Positions 54,839 to 64,000 of a stretch of 64,000 nucleotides of DNA are shown here, one piece after another. How positions within the stretch are numbered: the first letter of the stretch is position 1; each line of letters starts with the position of its first letter. The position numbers and the translations under genes were made by a program. This DNA is from Peptostreptococcus sp. D1 (lineage in GTDB: Bacteria > Bacillota > Clostridia > Peptostreptococcales > Peptostreptococcaceae). The notes below the pieces were generated by a model. That model saw nothing but the letters and a program-made list of their open reading frames with translations. It ran no database searches and was not told the DNA's origin. The stretch covers positions 1 through 64,000 of the forward strand of contig NZ_FONP01000003.1 in assembly GCF_900112955.1 (NCBI RefSeq), written 5' to 3'.

Positions 54839-57623
54839 TACTAATATATATAGAGAATTTAGAAATACAAAAAAAAGATTAATTTCAATAATTGTACTGA
54901 TTTTTTTGGGCGTATTAGTTTTTGTTGGGTTGAAATCCAGTGGTGGAGATATCAGAAAAACGGCACTGGATAACATTTACAAATCAAACCTTGCAGATGC
55001 TTTTGTGATGTCAAATGTCGGTCTGGATCAATTTGATATATCTACGATTAAAAGTAATTCAAATATAAAAAAGCTTGAACTGGTTCATTCATCTGACCTG
55101 ATGATAAAAAATTCAAATGATGCGATTAGAGTAATGAACATTCCAGCTGAAATTTCAAAGCTTGAATTAGTAGAGGGAAAATTTCCTGAAAAAGCTGGAC
55201 AAATACTTTTGGATTGTAGGCTAAAGAATGACTACAAAATAGGCGAGCAGATTTTTTTCGATGAAAATAGCTTGTACAATAAGACATACTTAAAAAGTAA
55301 ACGATATACGATCACTGGATTTGTAAATTCTATGGAATATATAGACTCGTTTAACTTGGGCTATTCGACAGCTGGTAATGGCAAGCTGAAATTCATTTCC
55401 TATGTTAAGGATTCCGAGTTTGATATGGACTTTTACAGTATGGCAAAAATTAAATACGATATAGCTAGCTACGAGGGCGACAAAATAACTAAGTCATCTG
55501 AATATGATTTTAGCAAAGAATATCGTAATTTTGTGGAAGTGAATAATAAACAGCTGAAGAGAGAGCTATCTAAAAATGCATACAAAAGGCTAGAGAAATT
55601 TAATAAAAATTCATTGGATACCTTTGCTGAAAATGAGAAAAATATTTTAGAAGAAAAAATGGCTTTGGATGCAAAGAAAAGAGATTTGGCTTTACTTCAG
55701 GAACAATTAAAGAAGCTGGAAAATGAATTTTTATCAAAAGCTTTTAACAATTCAAGTGAAGTGGAGTCATTTTCAAAAAGGCTGAATGATATTAGAGATA
55801 AAATAACTAAAACGAAAACATTTATTAATAACAATAAAAACACTATAGAGGCAAAATGGGAATATATTCAAGGGCGTAGAAAAGATTTAAACGATAGCTT
55901 GAAAGCCATAGCAAATGTCAAATATAGTGTAATGGGTAGAGATGATTATATTGTTAGCTATTCAACCTATTGGGATGGATCCTATAAAATCGACACACTG
56001 TCAAATGCATTTCCTGTATTTTTCTTTGCAGTAGCTCTGCTCGTAACATTGTCTACTATGATAAGAATGGTAGACGAACAGAGGCTATTTATGGGAACGA
56101 TGAAAGCAATGGGCTATAGTGATATTGATATAATAAAAAAATACGTCTATTATGGATTATTCAGTGGAACAATAGGATGGTTTTTTGGTATGCTTTTCGG
56201 AGCATTTGTATTACCTAAAATAATATTTATATCATATGGACACAATTATATATTTAAGGATGCGTCTATTGTAGTTTATTGGAGATATATCTTTGAAGCA
56301 TTGTTATTATCACTCACTGGAACTACATTTGTTTCAATATTTGTGGCTATGAGAGAATTGAATAATAAGCCAGTGGAATTGCTTGGAAAAAAAGCACCAA
56401 AGCATGGCTCTAGAATTTTGCTTGAAAGAATTACATTCGTTTGGCATAAAATGAGCTTTAATAACAAGGTAACTGCCAGAAATATTTTTAGATATAAGAT
56501 CAGAATGATGATGACAGTTTTGGGTGTTAGTGGATGCACAGCCTTACTTGTAATCGGAATGGGAATAAAAGATTCTATTTCAGGTGTTTCAGATATACAA
56601 TTCAAGCAGCTGTCTAAATACGACATTATATCTATATATAATAATCATATGAGCAATGAAGACTCTGACAAATATAAGGATAAAATACTCCATTATGAAA
56701 ATGTAAGCTATGTAGTTCCCATATTTTCAGAAAAGGTAAGCATAAAGCTAAACGATGGCAGTAAGGACACTGCAAATATATTTGTGACAAAGGGAAAAAA
56801 TGATTTTTACAAGCTAATTAATTTGAGGGATAGAAAAACAAAAAAAACGTTGAAAATATCCGATTTAGACGTCGTTGTAACAGAAAAGCTATATAATTTG
56901 ATGCTTGAAAACAAAATAGCTAATACCTCTGTTGAAAATAAACAATTGACAGTTTATACAGAAGAGGACAAAGCGATTGACCTCAAGCTCAATACCAATA
57001 CAGAATGGTACACTGGACATAATATTTTTATGAGCGAAAAATATTATGAAAAAGCATTTGGGAAAAAATTTAAAGAAAATGCATTTTTAGTTAAATTGAA
57101 GAATCCTACTGATAAAAATATCGATAATATCTCTAAGAAGATAATGGCAATAAATGGTACAAGCTACTTAGTGACTAGCAGGGATAACGCCGGTATGATA
57201 AATTCGGCATTAGACGGACTTAATTTTATAGTTTTTATTATGATAATTTGCTCCCTGATGCTGGCTTACACTGTGCTTTATAATCTTACGAATATCAATA
57301 TTAGTGAAAGAAAGGTAGAGCTTGCTACTATAAAGGTTTTAGGGTTTTATCCAAAAGAGGTCTCTATGTATATATTTAAGGAAACATTTTTGTTGACTAT
57401 AATGGGAATAGCTGTTGGAGTTGTATTGGGAGCTGGAATGCATCATTACATTATCCAAAATCTTACTCCAAACGATACTATGTTTTTACAAGGAATAACG
57501 ATTAAAAATATAGTATTCTCAATGATACTTACAATAATTTTTGCATTGATTGTCATGAGAATCATGCATACGAATATTAACGATATAGATATGCTTGATT
57601 CACTAAAAAGCAATGACCAGTAA
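54813..57623 (+). CDS. Large FtsX-type ABC permease without adjacent ATPase
   Basis: A 936-residue permease. It has one N-terminal membrane helix, a large extracellular region with a long coiled coil (about 275-365, LQEQLKKLENEF type), an FtsX domain near 400-545, then a second half with another extracellular part and FtsX domain ending in the C-terminal helices. It resembles SalY/YvcS-type and lipoprotein-release permeases. No ATP-binding gene lies next to it. The start is GTG 54813 or TTG 54822, both inside the DUF368 gene. Substrate unknown. Confidence 0.88.
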   Translation: MKSLKKAVNTNIYREFRNTKKRLISIIVLIFLGVLVFVGLKSSGGDIRKTALDNIYKSNLADAFVMSNVGLDQFDISTIKSNSNIKKLELVHSSDLMIKNSNDAIRVMNIPAEISKLELVEGKFPEKAGQILLDCRLKNDYKIGEQIFFDENSLYNKTYLKSKRYTITGFVNSMEYIDSFNLGYSTAGNGKLKFISYVKDSEFDMDFYSMAKIKYDIASYEGDKITKSSEYDFSKEYRNFVEVNNKQLKRELSKNAYKRLEKFNKNSLDTFAENEKNILEEKMALDAKKRDLALLQEQLKKLENEFLSKAFNNSSEVESFSKRLNDIRDKITKTKTFINNNKNTIEAKWEYIQGRRKDLNDSLKAIANVKYSVMGRDDYIVSYSTYWDGSYKIDTLSNAFPVFFFAVALLVTLSTMIRMVDEQRLFMGTMKAMGYSDIDIIKKYVYYGLFSGTIGWFFGMLFGAFVLPKIIFISYGHNYIFKDASIVVYWRYIFEALLLSLTGTTFVSIFVAMRELNNKPVELLGKKAPKHGSRILLERITFVWHKMSFNNKVTARNIFRYKIRMMMTVLGVSGCTALLVIGMGIKDSISGVSDIQFKQLSKYDIISIYNNHMSNEDSDKYKDKILHYENVSYVVPIFSEKVSIKLNDGSKDTANIFVTKGKNDFYKLINLRDRKTKKTLKISDLDVVVTEKLYNLMLENKIANTSVENKQLTVYTEEDKAIDLKLNTNTEWYTGHNIFMSEKYYEKAFGKKFKENAFLVKLKNPTDKNIDNISKKIMAINGTSYLVTSRDNAGMINSALDGLNFIVFIMIICSLMLAYTVLYNLTNINISERKVELATIKVLGFYPKEVSMYIFKETFLLTIMGIAVGVVLGAGMHHYIIQNLTPNDTMFLQGITIKNIVFSMILTIIFALIVMRIMHTNINDIDMLDSLKSNDQ

Positions 57624-57798
57624 TTTGTGGTATTTTTTACAAAAATCATAAATAATTTCGATAGCAACCACGAAAAGGATAAAAAGCATTGTAATATCAA
57701 TACTAAATTATAAAATAACTTTACTATGATACGAGAGATATTGTATAATAAATATATTGGGAAAGTCTGAACGATACAAACGAAAGGAGGTTATTATA

Positions 57799-58752
57799 TT
57801 GAGCTTATCAAAAAATTATGTTGAGCTGTATAACAATTATATAAACGAGATTGATGAAATAAAGAAGAGCCTAAAAATTTTCAAAACAAAGAAAAAAAAT
57901 GCTCTGAAAAAGGGTATTTTTGCACCTGATGAGGAAGTGAAGATATTGGAAAAACAGATGATGGGTATCAAGACAGACGGAATAAAAAAGGAAGCTAACA
58001 AAAAAGCTGATGAAGAATATATAGAATTAAAAAAAGAGGAAATTATAAAAAATGAAAATCTGGCTGATGTCTTGAGCATTTTGGAAGAAACAGAGGAAGA
58101 AAAGAAAAAAGATGCCATAGATAACGATATGGTTCAAGTATATAAATTTTCAAACGGAGATATGTATATTGGAAGATTACTTGATGGAAAAATGACAGGC
58201 ATCGGTTCATATATTTTTGCTCCAGGTGAGGATGATGAGGATGCTAAAATAAACACTGAATATATCGGTCAATTTTCAAATGGTGTGAGAGAAGGAAAGG
58301 GAACCTTTACTTTTTCAAATGGAAACGAATATATAGGTGGTTTCAGCACGAATAAGAGCAATGGTATAGGTCAGATGAAGTATGCAAATGGGGACGAGTA
58401 CTTGGGAAATTGGATCAATGGAAAAAAAGACGGCTTAGGAATATACACCTGGGATAATGGATATATTTATATTGGAGAATTTAAGGATAGCAATATGGAC
58501 GGAGCTGGCTCATGCTTTAATTCAAAGGGAGAATTAGTTTATGATGGTGAATGGAAAAAAGGCTTGATTCATGGAATGGGTAGATATATCTGGGGAAAAA
58601 ACAAATGGTATGAAGGTGAATTCCAGCAAGGGGAAAAGCATGGCTTGGGTGTTTTTTACTTGAATGGAGAGCCTCTTTATAACGGAACATGGAAATTTGA
58701 CAAGCCATCGATTTTTGATAAAAGTTTTGATGATATCTTTGCCGAATTTTAA
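57799..58752 (+). CDS. MORN-repeat protein with coiled-coil N-terminus
   Basis: A 317-residue protein. Residues 1-110 are a charged coiled coil (KIFKTKKKNALKKG; EEKKKDAID). From about 113 onward 7-8 MORN repeats follow, each near the pattern YxNGDxYxGxxxxGxxxGxG (for example YANGDEYLGNWINGKKDGLG). MORN repeats form elongated beta sheets that can bind lipids or proteins. No signal peptide or catalytic domain is present. TTG 57799 lies 9 bases after AAAGGAGG; the earlier frame start at 57757 has no ribosome binding site. Family role in bacteria is unclear. Confidence 0.82.
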   Translation: MSLSKNYVELYNNYINEIDEIKKSLKIFKTKKKNALKKGIFAPDEEVKILEKQMMGIKTDGIKKEANKKADEEYIELKKEEIIKNENLADVLSILEETEEEKKKDAIDNDMVQVYKFSNGDMYIGRLLDGKMTGIGSYIFAPGEDDEDAKINTEYIGQFSNGVREGKGTFTFSNGNEYIGGFSTNKSNGIGQMKYANGDEYLGNWINGKKDGLGIYTWDNGYIYIGEFKDSNMDGAGSCFNSKGELVYDGEWKKGLIHGMGRYIWGKNKWYEGEFQQGEKHGLGVFYLNGEPLYNGTWKFDKPSIFDKSFDDIFAEF

Positions 58753-58767
58753 CAAAATGTTTTCTTT

Positions 58768-58812
58768 TGAGGTATTGCCTGCAAGTAATGACGTATTATT
58801 TTATTTGCAGGT
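58768..58812 (+). terminator. Stem-loop between the MORN gene and dnaG
   Basis: TGCCTGCAA near 58771 pairs with TTTGCAGGTA near 58804, with a long AT-rich loop. No clean T run follows, so termination is possible but weak. Confidence 0.45.
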
Positions 58813-58895
58813 ATTTGTATGAAGATTTTTTCAAAAAAAGGAATTTAAAAATAAATGTAGAATATAGTAATATAAGGTAAAAAGGTGGGATTTTT

Positions 58896-60788
58896 ATGGA
58901 AGATTTTAAAGATATAGTGGAAGAAGTAAAATCTAGAAGTGACATTGCAGAAATTATTTCAAGCTACATTAGTCTAAAGCCTTCTGGAACCAATTACAAA
59001 GGACTTTGTCCTTTTCATGGTGAAAAGACTCCATCTTTTTATGTGAATACAAGCAAACAGATTTTTAAATGCTTTGGCTGTGGAGAAGGTGGAGATATTA
59101 TTTCCTTTATTATGAAAATAGAAAATCTTGACTTTATCGATTCAGTGAAATTTCTTGCAGAAAGGTGCGGTGTTATTATTGATCAGGATATTGATGAAAA
59201 CACAAAAAATAGATTAAATAAGATAAAGAAATTTCAGGAAATGAATACCGAGGCGGCAAGATTCTTTTATTTCAGCTTGATGGAAAAAAACGAAAATTCT
59301 GGAATAACATACCTCAAAAAAAGAGGGCTAGATGAAAAAACAATCAAGATTTTTGGATTGGGATATGCACAAAATTCTTGGAGCTCATTGATGAACTACA
59401 TGATTTCAAAAGGATTTTCATTAGATGATTTGGTTGAATGTGGACTAATAGTATACAATTCAAACAAAAATTCATATTACGACAAATATAGAAATAGAGT
59501 GATGTTTCCAATATTTGATTATAAGTCGAATATTATAGGATTTGGTGGAAGAGTGTTGGACGACTCTGTTCCCAAATATTTAAATTCGCCGGAGAGTGAT
59601 ATTTTTAATAAAAGATTGAATCTATTTGGTTTAAATTTGGCTAGAAAAAATATAGGTACCTCAAAGCAAGTAATATTGGTTGAAGGATATATGGATTTGA
59701 TTTCACTATATCAATTTGGCATTAGGAACGCTGTTGCAACGTTGGGTACATCGTTGACAAAGGAGCAGGCTGTTCTCATAAAGAGGTATGCTGATGAGGT
59801 GGTAATATCCTATGATTCTGATGATGCCGGAGCTGTAGCGACACTGAGAGCGATTGATATCCTAGAAAGAGAAAATATTAAGGTTAAGGTATTAAATTTA
59901 TTGGATAGCAAGGATCCAGATGAATACATTAGATCAAATGGAATGGCTTCAATGATGTCTGCCATTGACAATTCAGTTGAGGCGACTAGATTTAAAATCG
60001 ATAGGATATCAAAAGGCTTTAATCTAGCTGATAGAAAGGAAGCGATGAACTTTTTAAAAGAGGCTGTAAAAGTAATAAGAAATATCAGTAGCCCTATTGA
60101 ATTAGATTATTATGTAAATATTTTGGCACAGCTGACAAGTACAAATAGAGAAATTATAATGACTGAAGCGTTTGGCGAGTCGAGATATAATAAATACAAG
60201 TCAGAAAATAAGTCCGGATTTAAAGCTAATTCAAAAAAAAATAAAAATAATAGCTTCTCGCTTGGTGGTGCTAGAAATAATATGCTAAATCAACCTAAAA
60301 TGACGACAAGCTCTGTAAGAAAAATAGATGACGCCATTTTAAATGTCGAGAGATATATTATCAAAATGATGATGCAAAATAGTAGAGCGAGAGAAATTGT
60401 ACCTTTAAAAATTGAAATAGATGATTTTGAAAGTGAAATAAGCAAAAAGATGTATTCTCTGGTTTTAAACTCATCAAATAAGGGAATCATACGTATAGAG
60501 GAGCTAATAGATGAAAAGAGCGATATTAGCTACTTTAAAAAATTAGATGAAATAGCTTTGAATAGTGAGTTATTTGATAATATTTCTGAAATTGAAAAGG
60601 TCATAAGCAATTTTTTAAAGCATAAATACAACAAAAAAATTGATCAGCTTTCAAAAAGACAGAAAATATTGGAGGATAGAATAAAGACCATGGAAAAAGG
60701 TACGAAAGAAGCTAATGAGGTAAATTTAGAAATTATGGAAATAACATTATCAATCTTAGAGTTAAACAAAAAATTAAAGTCATTGTAG
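58896..60788 (+). CDS. dnaG: DNA primase DnaG
   Basis: A 630-residue primase that makes RNA primers for replication. The zinc domain has CPFHGEKTPSFYVN and CFGCGEGGD near 38-65, followed by the TOPRIM core with LVEGYMDLISLYQFG near 262 and YDSDDAGAVA near 310, and a helical C-terminal region that binds DnaB. Length and order are typical. It starts the dnaG-rpoD-trmK-nif3 block usual in Firmicutes. Confidence 0.96.
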   Translation: MEDFKDIVEEVKSRSDIAEIISSYISLKPSGTNYKGLCPFHGEKTPSFYVNTSKQIFKCFGCGEGGDIISFIMKIENLDFIDSVKFLAERCGVIIDQDIDENTKNRLNKIKKFQEMNTEAARFFYFSLMEKNENSGITYLKKRGLDEKTIKIFGLGYAQNSWSSLMNYMISKGFSLDDLVECGLIVYNSNKNSYYDKYRNRVMFPIFDYKSNIIGFGGRVLDDSVPKYLNSPESDIFNKRLNLFGLNLARKNIGTSKQVILVEGYMDLISLYQFGIRNAVATLGTSLTKEQAVLIKRYADEVVISYDSDDAGAVATLRAIDILERENIKVKVLNLLDSKDPDEYIRSNGMASMMSAIDNSVEATRFKIDRISKGFNLADRKEAMNFLKEAVKVIRNISSPIELDYYVNILAQLTSTNREIIMTEAFGESRYNKYKSENKSGFKANSKKNKNNSFSLGGARNNMLNQPKMTTSSVRKIDDAILNVERYIIKMMMQNSRAREIVPLKIEIDDFESEISKKMYSLVLNSSNKGIIRIEELIDEKSDISYFKKLDEIALNSELFDNISEIEKVISNFLKHKYNKKIDQLSKRQKILEDRIKTMEKGTKEANEVNLEIMEITLSILELNKKLKSL

Positions 60789-60803
60789 AGAGGAGAGTTG
60801 ACC

Positions 60804-61952
60804 ATGTCAAAGGAAAATAAATTAATAGTCAACAAAGAGGCTCAAAAGAAGCTTTTTGCAAAAGGAAAGAAGAACGGCTCCGTAACCGTTATGGATGTCA
60901 TGGAAGCTTTTCAAGATAATGAATTAGATAAGGACATGACTGAAAATCTGTATGAAACACTGGGGAATTTGGGCATTGAGGTTGTTGACGATAAAGAAAT
61001 AAAATCAGATATTGATTTAACTGAGCCAGATGATTTGGATATTAAATCGATAGACGAGGATGATATATTGAAGGATGATTTGTCAAGCTTTAATACAGCT
61101 GATATTTCTGTACCAAAGGGGATAAATGTCGATGACCCTGTCAGAATGTATCTAAAGGAAATAGGTAAAATACCTCTATTGAAGGCCAATGAAGAAGTAG
61201 AATATGCAAGACGTATGACTGACGGTGATCAGTATGCAAAGGATAAATTAGTTGAAGCAAACCTGAGATTAGTTGTTAGTATAGCGAAGAGATATGTTGG
61301 AAGAGGAATGCTATTTCTTGATTTAATTCAGGAAGGTAATCTAGGACTTATTAAGGCAGTTGAGAAATTTGACTATAAAAAGGGATATAAATTTTCGACA
61401 TATGCCACTTGGTGGATAAGACAGGCGATTACGAGAGCAATTGCAGATCAAGCCAGAACGATAAGAATTCCCGTGCATATGGTAGAAACAATTAATAAAT
61501 TGATTAGAGTTTCTAGACAGCTACTACAGCAATTGGGAAGAGATCCAAAGCCAGAGGAAATTGCAAAGGAAATGAATATGTCTGTAGAAAAGGTTAGAGA
61601 AATAATGAAGATAGCACAGGATCCAGTTTCACTAGAAACTCCGATCGGTGAAGAAGAAGATAGTCACCTTGGAGATTTCATTCCAGATGAGGATGCTCCG
61701 GCACCGGCTGAAGCTGCTGCATATTCTCTTTTAAAGGAACAGATAGAGGACGTTCTAAACACATTAAACGAAAGAGAACAAAAAGTACTAAAGCTGAGAT
61801 TTGGACTTGACGATGGTCGTGCTAGAACATTGGAAGAGGTTGGAAAAGAGTTTGATGTAACTAGGGAAAGAATAAGACAAATTGAAGCTAAGGCTCTAAG
61901 AAAATTGAGACACCCAAGTAGATCGAAAAAGCTTAGAGATTATTTAGATTAA
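60804..61952 (+). CDS. rpoD: RNA polymerase primary sigma factor RpoD (SigA)
   Basis: A 382-residue housekeeping sigma factor. Region 1.1-like start and an acidic stretch (about 50-100), then region 1.2 ([16 protein letters not shown]), region 2 ([37 protein letters not shown]), region 3 and region 4 ([33 protein letters not shown], the -35 recognition helix). Short length without the large nonconserved insert is normal for Firmicutes. ATG 60804 follows GAGAGGAG. Confidence 0.97.
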   Translation: MSKENKLIVNKEAQKKLFAKGKKNGSVTVMDVMEAFQDNELDKDMTENLYETLGNLGIEVVDDKEIKSDIDLTEPDDLDIKSIDEDDILKDDLSSFNTADISVPKGINVDDPVRMYLKEIGKIPLLKANEEVEYARRMTDGDQYAKDKLVEANLRLVVSIAKRYVGRGMLFLDLIQEGNLGLIKAVEKFDYKKGYKFSTYATWWIRQAITRAIADQARTIRIPVHMVETINKLIRVSRQLLQQLGRDPKPEEIAKEMNMSVEKVREIMKIAQDPVSLETPIGEEEDSHLGDFIPDEDAPAPAEAAAYSLLKEQIEDVLNTLNEREQKVLKLRFGLDDGRARTLEEVGKEFDVTRERIRQIEAKALRKLRHPSRSKKLRDYLD

Positions 61953-61959
61953 ACAATAT

Positions 61960-62017
61960 TGACTATTTTTCAAATATTATTTTATTAAAATTGATACTTG
62001 AAAAATAGTCATTTTTT
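61960..62017 (+). terminator. Terminator after rpoD
   Basis: TGACTATTTTTCAA (61960-61973) pairs perfectly with TTGAAAAATAGTCA (61998-62011), followed by T6. Confidence 0.8.
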
Positions 62018-62051
62018 AAATGAATGAGGTATAGCTTGAAAGGAAATACAT

Positions 62052-63038
62052 ATGAGATTATCACCGAGATTAAAATATATTTCAGAATTGGTAAGCGACG
62101 GAAAAAAAATAGCCGATATTGGAACAGATCATGGTTATATTCCGATTTCACTATTATTGGACAATAAAATAAGCTTTGCAATTTTGTCAGACATTAATAG
62201 AGGACCATTGAACAATGCTAAAAAGGAGGTAGTCAAAAATAATCTTCAAAAGTATGTTGACTTGAGACTTGGATCGGGAATGGAAACATTAAGAGAAGGA
62301 GAGGTTGATCAAGTGATTATCGCCGGTATGGGGGGGATACTGATTTCTGAGATAATAGAAAAGAAAATAAATTTATCAAAAAAGCTTGATAAGCTGATAC
62401 TACAGCCCATGCAAGCACCGGAGGAATTGAGAAAGTATTTGTTGAAAAAGGGCTTCAGAATAATTGATGAGCACCTTGTTAGTGAGGAGCATAGGATATA
62501 TGAAATCATTGAAGCCATTTACGACAAAGAGCCTTTGTCAAAAAATCAGGGCAATGTAGATTTTGAACAAAAAAAGTATACTCAATACATTTATTCATTA
62601 TTTGAAAAGTATAGTGATAAGCTTGTATACACCAATCAATACTACAAATATGTGAAGGAGAGATTAAATAATATTGTCGTAAACCATATTTCGGAGATGG
62701 ATAATAATATAAATGACAAAATAATCAAAAAGCATATATCTAGTGAAGCTACAATTGACGAAAATTTAGAAAATGAGATTAATAAGCTTTTTTTTGAGGT
62801 ATCAAAGCTTGTGGTGTCAAAAAGAGATAAGCTATTAGAGGCATTTCTGGAAAAAAAAATATATGAGTGCGAGTCAATAGTGTTAAAAATGCTTGGTATT
62901 GAAACTAAAAATTTAAATGCTACCACCCTTCAAGCATATAATAAAAATGTTAAAAATAAAGTGGAGCAGGTAGTTATTAGAAAAATAATTCTGGATTTGA
63001 TAAAATATGATATTAAGATAAAATATGATATTGAATAG
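62052..63038 (+). CDS. trmK: tRNA (adenine-N1)-methyltransferase TrmK, with long C-terminal part
   Basis: A 328-residue enzyme that methylates A22 of tRNA. The Rossmann part (1-155) has VADIGTDHGYIPISLLLD-like residues (ADIGTDHGYIPISL), IIAGMGGILISEIIE and LILQPMQAPEELRKYL, all TrmK hallmarks. The usual length is about 230; here the coiled-coil C-terminal region is roughly 100 residues longer and Lys/Asn/Glu-rich. AAAGGAAA precedes the ATG. The dnaG-rpoD-trmK-nif3 order supports the call. Confidence 0.92.
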   Translation: MRLSPRLKYISELVSDGKKIADIGTDHGYIPISLLLDNKISFAILSDINRGPLNNAKKEVVKNNLQKYVDLRLGSGMETLREGEVDQVIIAGMGGILISEIIEKKINLSKKLDKLILQPMQAPEELRKYLLKKGFRIIDEHLVSEEHRIYEIIEAIYDKEPLSKNQGNVDFEQKKYTQYIYSLFEKYSDKLVYTNQYYKYVKERLNNIVVNHISEMDNNINDKIIKKHISSEATIDENLENEINKLFFEVSKLVVSKRDKLLEAFLEKKIYECESIVLKMLGIETKNLNATTLQAYNKNVKNKVEQVVIRKIILDLIKYDIKIKYDIE

Positions 63039-63054
63039 ATGAGGAGGAAAATGT

Positions 63055-63861
63055 ATGAAATTAAATGAATTGATAAGCATTATTGAGAAGAAATTTCCAA
63101 ATAATTTGCAATATGACTGGGATAATTCAGGCTTGAATATTGGATATGGGGACAAGGATATAAATAGGATATTGACGACACTTGAAATAACAGAGGATAC
63201 TGTTGATGAGGCAATTAAAAGCAATATCGATCTAATAATTTCACATCATCCGTTCCTATTTAATAAAATTAACAGGATTGTTGACACAGATACTAAGGGA
63301 GCCTTAGCTATTAAGCTAATAGAAAATAATATAGCAGTGTATTGTATGCATACAAATTATGATATTGCCTTTGGAGGACTAAATGACTATTTTCTTACGT
63401 TGATGGGAATAGAAAATTGTGGTGTATTAGATCCTATTTCCAGCTATGATGATTATGAAAATGGTAGAATGTTTGGTCTTGGTAGGATAGGGAAATTAAA
63501 AAAATCGACAACAATTGAAAAATTTATTATAGCTTTAAAAGCACGCCTTAAATTAAACACAATTAGATTTGTTGGTAAAAATATAAATAGCAGTGTAAAA
63601 AGCATTGCAGTTGTTACCGGTGCCGGTGCTGAGTATTTTGAAATGATTGCAAGAAGCAACATAGATGTACTGGTAACAGGTGACATGAAATATCATCAAG
63701 CTGTTGATGCTTATGAATTGGATGTTAATGTTCTTGATTTGGGGCATTATGGAACTGAATATATATTTTCAGATGCTATAAAAAAATATATTGATGAAGA
63801 AATCGGTGGAATTAAAGTGCAGGTAAGTGCAAATATGCTGAATCCATTTATCGAGTGTTAA
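63055..63861 (+). CDS. Nif3-like dinuclear metal center protein
   Basis: A 268-residue YqfO/Nif3 protein. Metal-binding residues are visible in ISHHPFLFN (about 63-71), CMHTNYDIAFGG (about 98-109) and the closing GHYGTEY. GTP cyclohydrolase I type 2 is an old name; the activity is not settled. It lacks the large central insertion seen in B. subtilis YqfO, so it is the short, E. coli YbgI-like form. GAGGAGG precedes the ATG. Confidence 0.9.
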   Translation: MKLNELISIIEKKFPNNLQYDWDNSGLNIGYGDKDINRILTTLEITEDTVDEAIKSNIDLIISHHPFLFNKINRIVDTDTKGALAIKLIENNIAVYCMHTNYDIAFGGLNDYFLTLMGIENCGVLDPISSYDDYENGRMFGLGRIGKLKKSTTIEKFIIALKARLKLNTIRFVGKNINSSVKSIAVVTGAGAEYFEMIARSNIDVLVTGDMKYHQAVDAYELDVNVLDLGHYGTEYIFSDAIKKYIDEEIGGIKVQVSANMLNPFIEC

Positions 63862-63955
63862 TATATAAAAAAACAATTTGAATTAATTTAGATGCTAATA
63901 TTTTGCTTTTCATAATAATAAAAAACATTAAAATGCCTTTTTTGATTTATTCTAT

Positions 63956-64000
63956 TAAGCTACAATGATTTATTGTAAAATAAATTGCTGTAGCTTATTT
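63956..64000 (+). terminator. Likely terminator cut by the window end
   Basis: TAAGCTACA (63956-63964) pairs with TGTAGCTTA (63989-63997), with an inner ACAAT/ATTGT hairpin. TTT follows and the sequence then ends, so the T run cannot be checked. Confidence 0.6.

Overview
The window is a low-GC, gene-dense piece of a Firmicutes (Clostridia) chromosome. This rests on the hrcA-grpE-dnaK-dnaJ operon behind a CIRCE operator, strong AGGAGG-type ribosome binding sites, an S-box and a T-box leader, a class A sortase, a dnaG-rpoD-trmK-nif3 block, and anaerobe genes (electron-bifurcating Nfn pair, giant 2-hydroxyacyl-CoA dehydratase activase-like protein, rubredoxin-like protein). A Peptostreptococcaceae-like anaerobe is my best guess, but no rRNA is present to prove it. 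I saw no tRNA, rRNA, CRISPR array or insertion sequence.

Layout. 1-1370 is a decayed prophage: a small metallopeptidase, a small phage protein, a capsid scaffold protein and a capsid start cut off after about 12 recognisable residues. 1433-6490 is the heat-shock operon with promoter, CIRCE and terminator. 6545-7920 holds a sortase and a small membrane protein. 7947-10970 is a SAM-riboswitch-controlled methionine importer (metNIQ). 11035-15853 holds mixed single genes: a DUF1002 protein, an orphan HsdR N-terminal domain protein, a polysaccharide deacetylase, a rubredoxin-like protein and dihydroorotase. 15939-19350 is a minus-strand adaptor/ATPase/permease (MacAB-like) operon, headed by a possible overlooked small membrane protein. 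19507-23150 holds a sulfurtransferase and the nfnAB pair. 23255-33736 is a long plus-strand housekeeping stretch: lipoprotein, pseudouridine synthase, MnmM/YtqB-like methyltransferase, RpiR regulator, phosphatase, BaiN-like flavoprotein, cmk, plsC, ispH, ftsH, DUF2628, tdk. 33852-34991 is a XerS-like recombinase. 35279-40978 has gap and the activase-like giant. 41075-42382 is an orphan HEPN-type protein whose ribosome binding site abuts a terminator. 42521-45182 is a T-box-controlled polar amino acid ABC transporter. 45212-47629 is an xpaC-telA pair. 47653-57623 holds an RNA methyltransferase, a lipoprotein/response regulator/histidine kinase trio, a MATE exporter, a DUF368 protein and a large FtsX-type permease. 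57799-58752 is a MORN-repeat protein. 58896-63861 is dnaG-rpoD-trmK-nif3.

Most interesting points. (1) The T-box leader can be read to specificity: the specifier is CAC and the acceptor-pairing base is G, matching the unusual C73 of tRNA-His, so the downstream transporter is predicted to import histidine. (2) The HEPN-type protein at 41075, a candidate defence RNase, is placed directly after a strong terminator. (3) An open frame of about 65 codons upstream of the efflux operon has no standard start and sits next to a G6 tract. (4) The S-box has clearly readable, mutually exclusive antiterminator and terminator hairpins. I did not find a convincing multi-gene system that is wholly new.
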